Assembly: GCA_013398295.1 (NCBI GenBank)
Contig: VZSF01007115.1
Location: 248,001-312,000 of the forward strand
Source of the DNA: Chionis minor
Taxonomy: Eukaryota; Chordata; Aves; Charadriiformes; Chionididae
Direction: 5' to 3'
DNA length: 64,000 bases
The translations under genes and the position numbers were made by a program. This document shows, in pieces, positions 58,996 through 64,000 of this stretch (position 1 is its first letter; each line of letters starts with the position of its first letter). The notes beneath the pieces were generated by a model, which did not search any database, was not told the origin of the DNA, and saw only the letters and a program-made list of their open reading frames with translations.

Positions 58996-61900
58996 GGGCC
59001 CGCAGAGTAGGGGTTGTGGGTGGTTGAGTCTTTGAGGTCTAACAACCCATCAGTTTTACAACTCCTTCTTGATTCCTGTTGCAGAAAGGAGATTCCCATG
59101 ATTATTTAATTAAGAAATTTGCTGAGGTAATTCCTTAGGGATTTGATCTAATTAAGATGGTGCTTATTCAGTGAAGAAGCAAATACTTTCACAGCGTATA
59201 CGATCTCATTGAACTATCCACTTTGAATAGTCACTACGAAATGGAAAGAAGTCATGACATGTCAGCAGCTTGAATGCTACTACCATCACCTGCTCATAGT
59301 CATACATCATAATGGAAGCTGAATCTACTTCTGGGCTTCAGAGGCCGTATTCGGGAGGTCTGCTTTCAATCCAGGTTTTATCAACCAACGCAGAAACTTC
59401 TGAAGGTCTCAGAATAGCAGTTCAGCAGGTCTGCTAAAGTCAGCAAGCAGGAAGCCACCTTAAGGCAAGAAAGAGGAAGCAGTGGACAAAAGCTGATACT
59501 CAGACCACTGGATGTAGCCTGAATTGTCAGAGAAAATAAGACAGTAAGGCCAGATTTGAAGAGACAGCTAATATCTTTTATGCAGCCAGATAATAGAGCT
59601 TGGGAAACACGACATGCTTTCAAATATAGACGTCTTTCTGCAGGACTGGCAAAGAAAACAATAAACTTCAAGTTTAGCCCAATGTGTGAACAAATTACTC
59701 TAGTGTTTAACTTAATTTATGATAATCATCTAGGTAATTAGGCAGAGACGACGTTAACTCCTTAGCTATAGAGGAGCATCCGGGGGTGCCAACAAAAGGT
59801 CCTCAGCTAATGAGCCCCTGCAGGCCAGGAGAGGGAAGGGGAAGCTTGGAGTGAGCTCCTGGGAAAAGGCGGGTGGGAAAGCTATACCACAAAACCACTG
59901 TGTTCTGGCTCCATGGGTTTTACTGTCTGGGAGAATGCTGAATTTCGGTTCCCAGGTATTTGATTAGTCTCCTTTTGGGAGACTGGTAGATTAGGACTCA
60001 GATAATTAATTGGCAGACCATCAGCTAATTGCAATCAAGAAAGCAACAAACCAGACCCCCAAAACCACAATGGAGATTGACTAATTCAAAAATGCCTTAT
60101 CACAGAATATGAAAAACACTTTTTCCCCTTCTCTCGGCCGTAGATTCCTACTTTGATTGTTAGGGAAGAAACCATAAACTTGTTTGAATTACAAGCAAAA
60201 CTGTCTGCCTCCGTGTAAAAATGGGGAAAAAAAAAGTACTTTTTAATGCTTATCTGTTATATAACACATAAGCACATATCATTTAAAAGGACGTTAGCAA
60301 CTTGACTTATTTACTCATTTTGGAGATGATGCATTAAGTGAAAGTGTCACTACTGCAGTTTTCTTCTTACATAAAGCAGATTTGTGTCCGCAGTGCCTGC
60401 GCTCTGCTCTTCAAGGCTGGTGCACTGGAGGAGCAAATCCTGCTTCCTGACAAGGAGAATTCTTTGCTTTTTATTGAAGGCCACTGCAAGAGGTCCTGGG
60501 GCAGTGTGGCCAAGCAGACAAATAAAGGTGGCACATAAGGAGCCTGGTGGGCTCCAGTCCCAGCGTCGTTCACGTGGCCTGGCAGGAACAAAGTGGAGGC
60601 AGTTTGCACAGGTCTTTTATTCAATGGTAATTCGCTTCAGGTCAACAGGCAAAGCTGTTCTCTCTCCTGTTCCTTCTGCAAAGCAGAGATATGTTAATGC
60701 AAGCAGTCAGGGCATGCGGCCACCCTACTCTTTGTCTGCACGTCGCTGAAAGAGCCTTAAAATGCAGAGGAAATAAAAAAAATTGGTGGCATGGAAGGTC
60801 CGGTTTGACAGCCAAAAGCCACCCCATTTATCCTCTCGCACAAAGGTATTGATTACAAAAAGTCTGTTGAGTCTTTTCTGGTCTGGGACCGGGAGCAGTA
60901 GGTTCAAGAGAGATGCTGGGAAGGAACCACCTTGTAAGGAGATGGTTCATGGAACTGTCTACAAGGCACAGAAAAGTTTTATTGCAGGTACTAAACCAAG
61001 GAAACACATAACTTCCTAGTATACAATGTATTATAATTCATGTGATCAACTATTTACACACATTTTTTTCAGACTACTTCTATGTATAGCAAAACATTTT
61101 TTACTTGCTGTTAAAGATTTCCCAATCTCCCTCCAGAGAAAAGGATTTGTTCTTCTCTTTTTTTCCTCAGGGTTGGTTGCCTCTCACGGTACTGTAGAAA
61201 GCAAAGAATTGGCAGCTTTTCTGGGTATTGTAAATACGCATATGCATTCAGAAATGATCCATCTTAGGAGACTTTCAACTGAAATTTACTTTTCACCTTT
61301 GTTGTGAATCTACCTCAAGAATTTTCTGTAAGAGCTGCGTACCTCAGGTGAGTCCCTGTTTGTATCTTGGTCAAAAGAGAGGGTTATAATTCTCCACCAA
61401 GCATCCTTAGATTCCTTTGGAAATTACAAGTCTAAGTGCTATTTCTTCAGCAGGAGAGTGGGCTCTGGGTAACAACAGCTCCTTATAGTGATTGAGTTTG
61501 GGGATCCCGTCCCAGTGGAGAGGATGGGTGGCCTCCTGGGGGCTGGACACCCCTTACATGCTGACCGCACTCAGGACACACCTGCATTTGCCGACCCAAG
61601 TGTCTTCCAGCTCTCCATTGGGATGGTGTGTCCACACGTGGCTCCTTTTTTCATATGTGACTTCAGACAGGCACTGACGGCACCGCCATGCGTGAGCTCA
61701 TAGCCGTTGTGCGGCTGCTGCCAGGCTGCTTAGCCCGTATGCTGAGATCCCTGCATAACCGTTCCTCGTGCGTGGCAAGAGATGAGAACAGATGGGAACA
61801 CGGCGTTCACGAACACGACATGTTTGTCCCAGCCGTTTTCCAGCCGCAGGTCTGTGCAGCTGAGGGAAGGACTCCAGCCACTGCGGCACCTCTGGACACG

Positions 61901-62613
61901 AGTACCACGAGCTGTGTTGAACCGAACAGCAAGGAGAAGACGGCCAGATAATTAGGGTGGAAGCTTTGGCTTCGTGGTAAGTCAGATCTCTTATTATTGT
62001 TTTATCATATTTTTTGAGCTTCATATTTAATTCAGGTCAAATCTAAACTACTAAACAGAACTGTTATGCAGCACGCACATCAGATAAACGAAGTGTGGGT
62101 TTAGCATAGCTCTGACCTAGATACTTCATGCAACGTTTTCTAAAAGGAAAAATTGAAATCTCTTATCTGAACAAGAAGTGAGTCTTTGTTCCCATGCCTG
62201 TTGCAGCATTTTGCATACATTTGGTTTCAAAGGCTGATGAAATGTACCATTCTGAATCTTTCACGGGTATCATAAAGGCTCGTCTTTGCTGGTGACCCAA
62301 CCCAGTCATGTGCTGGAGAAAAGCATGCCTGCCAGCAGAGGTATGCAGAGCAATCTTGGCACATCAGATGGCAGAAAGACAAGACAGGAGTTGGTAAATA
62401 TTGAAGAAAACCCCATTAAAAATAGCTAGACATTTTTAAAGAGTAATTCTATTTTTGTTACTGTTCTCAAAAACGTAAGAGAACATATCGGCAGGAGAGA
62501 AGAGGCAAACCAAAGAATGGAATGTCAAGATGTTTGAAGGACTCACCAAATACATGTGTGCTTTGCCAATCTTTCTGAAATAAATCCATATTTCCTACCA
62601 CCTATATATTCTT
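58996..62613. other. Non-genic stretch
   Basis: No gene recognised. The CpG-dense patch at 61675-61935 is listed separately. Frames at 60367-60749 overlap on both strands and have no domain. Confidence 0.6.
61675..61935. promoter_or_regulatory. CpG-dense patch
   Basis: About 20 CpG in about 260 bp, although GC content is only moderately high, so CpG is unusually well retained. An 88-codon plus frame (61688-61951) and a 108-codon minus frame (61698-62024) cross it; neither is recognised. Possible unmethylated regulatory element or a small CpG island. Confidence 0.3.
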
Positions 62614-62669
62614 TCTATCTATCTATCTATCTGTGTGTCTATCTGTCTATCTATCTATCTATCTATCTA
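62614..62669. repeat. (TCTA)n/(TCTG)n microsatellite
   Basis: Fifty-six bases of TCTA units with three TCTG/TGTG interruptions. Probably length-polymorphic, since the last block has five uninterrupted units. Confidence 0.96.
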
Positions 62670-64000
62670 AAGATTGTGAATCTGAGAAAGAGAAAAAAGG
62701 TCATTAAAATTTCTTTAATTGTTAATTTAAATTTCAATTTACATACTTTAAAAAAATATAGTCATTCAGCATTATTAAAAATTCCATAAAACAGCTATGG
62801 GAATTTTTCAAGTTTGTAATCAAACAGGTATTTTAGTAATTAATTTTCATTATGTGTGGTTTTAGAAATCCTGCCAGATTCTGATTATTATGATTAAAAT
62901 GGGAAAAGTGAATGGAAAATGAAAGTGATGAAAAATGAAATAGAACGTTCCGCATTCAGCCCCCCACTTGAGCTATTGAGAAAATTAATGTTTAATTAAA
63001 CCCCTGATTTTAGAGAAATAGCTGGTTTTTTGTTATAAAAAGATAATGACAAATTGTCAAAGAGCTGTATTAATAAGTGCTACAAGGCAGTTATACGACA
63101 AATTTGACCAAGACAGCGAGGTGCTGCTCGTTACTGCCTTGGCAGGGAAAATGCTAATATCCTAATGCATTGATTTAAGAAGCGCCATGTAATTTGTAAC
63201 ACTTCAAGGATGTCCAGTGATCGCACTTACAAGGAATACAAATGGGAGCTGGAAGGAAGTGCTGAGATAGGTGGAGGGGATGCGGATTCAGTTATTCCCA
63301 TCAGGTGAGTCACTGGGATTCTGCACTCATTGCAGAAATATTTGTTGCTTTGCAGAGCACCCGTGTGTACCGATGCAATTTAATACTTTCCATGGTTTCC
63401 ATTCCATGCCTTCTGCTTGGCCAGGCTCTTTCCCCTCGTCTTTTTTACCTCTTCTTGCCGCTTTCCTTCATTTCTGTTTTTTATTCCCTGCTTCTTTCTG
63501 ACACCCTTGAAAATGTAATGCTTGTTGCTCCAGCGTATCAAGCACTCCAAACTGAAACCACACCATGGTTCATCTCTTTTATCTATTTTTTAGCAGGGCA
63601 GGCTTTTGAAAGCAGTAAACACTGTCAGACATACAGACTGCTGGATACCTCATCAGACAGCACGATTCAGACACGTACCAGCTCAGGAATACTACGGTGG
63701 CGGGACGGTTCTTTCGCAAGTGGAAGCGAGGAAAGCAGGTTGTGGAAAGTAAAGCCCATAAACTCTGTCCTGGACCTGTGCTCTGTGGCCCACAGTAACT
63801 GCTGTCTGTGGGGTGGGGAGAGATCTTCCTGCTTTTTCTTTAAAAACTGAAGGCAGAAAGAAACAACAAAACTTTATTGAAGGCAACGTGTCATTACTTG
63901 AGTAAGCAGCGCAAGGTTATATCTGTGGTACAAGCCAACTTTCTCCAGATTTACCTGCTTTCTAAAAGTTTAGGTGAAGGGAAATGAGAAATTGCTGCTT
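62670..64000. other. Non-genic stretch
   Basis: It contains the AT-rich repeat-free block at 62930-63215 and the longest open frame of the window (63305-63850 plus, 181 codons). That frame starts with hydrophobic stretches and ends in serine-rich sequence, with no domain, no paralogue in the window and no exon-like edges. I treat it as a chance frame. Confidence 0.55.

Noticed and set aside
1..64000. CRISPR array, bacterial operon or prophage
   Set aside because: No spaced direct repeats, ribosome-binding sites or dense genes; CR1 elements show this is avian nuclear DNA.

Overview
This is vertebrate nuclear DNA, almost certainly from a bird. The diagnostic feature is a set of CR1 LINE fragments of avian type. 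Their 3' ends carry the ATTCTATG-type short tail repeat, their reverse-transcriptase C-terminus reads [26 protein letters not shown], and they are sparse and 5'-truncated. Overall composition is moderately AT-rich with small CpG-rich patches. There is no operon structure, no bacterial gene density, and no dense lineage-specific SINE layer as in mammals. Bird order and locus cannot be named from the sequence alone.

I found no convincing protein-coding gene, tRNA, rRNA or CRISPR array. The many 60-180 codon open frames look like the chance frames expected in 64 kb read six ways. They lack recognisable domains, overlap each other on both strands, and show no consistent exon pattern. The window therefore reads as intergenic or long-intron DNA. 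The best-supported content is repeats: a decayed CR1/L3-like reverse transcriptase (about 6.5-7.1 kb), a deleted CR1 (3.9 kb), CR1 3' ends at 18.8, 23.9 (minus), 34.0 (minus), 50.2 (minus, old) and 55.6 kb, an older LINE piece at 39.7 kb, and two MIR-like SINE relics (7.9 and 31.7 kb). Copies of an old palindromic amniote repeat lie near 34.5 and 48.3 kb. The 55.6 kb CR1 copy is the best preserved: it keeps an open reading frame to the natural stop and is close to identical to the 18.8 kb copy, so these two are probably the youngest insertions.

Layout. 0-8 kb: AT-rich, old repeats, a perfect 22-bp AT palindrome and an internal diverged duplication. 8-12.7 kb: featureless. 12.8-13.6 kb: the strongest CpG-island-like patch. 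13.6-29.7 kb: mostly quiet, with two CR1 copies and one splice-site-flanked micro-exon-like site at 21.0 kb. 29.74-29.79 kb: a C-homopolymer broken by a 13-base assembly gap. 30.9-31.9 kb: a CpG patch, a candidate enhancer-like block and a MIR relic. 34-40 kb: CR1, an old repeat and a quiet candidate regulatory block at 35.2-35.8 kb. 40-50 kb: mostly quiet, with a G-rich minisatellite at 49.9 kb. 50-64 kb: CR1 copies, several repeat-free AT-rich blocks that could be conserved regulatory DNA, a CpG-dense patch at 61.7 kb and a TCTA microsatellite at 62.6 kb.

I do not see an undescribed biological system. The most useful leads are the orphan CpG patches, the repeat-free motif-rich blocks (possible distal enhancers), the C-tract gap, and two weak exon-like signals. 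All of these need alignment or transcript data to judge.
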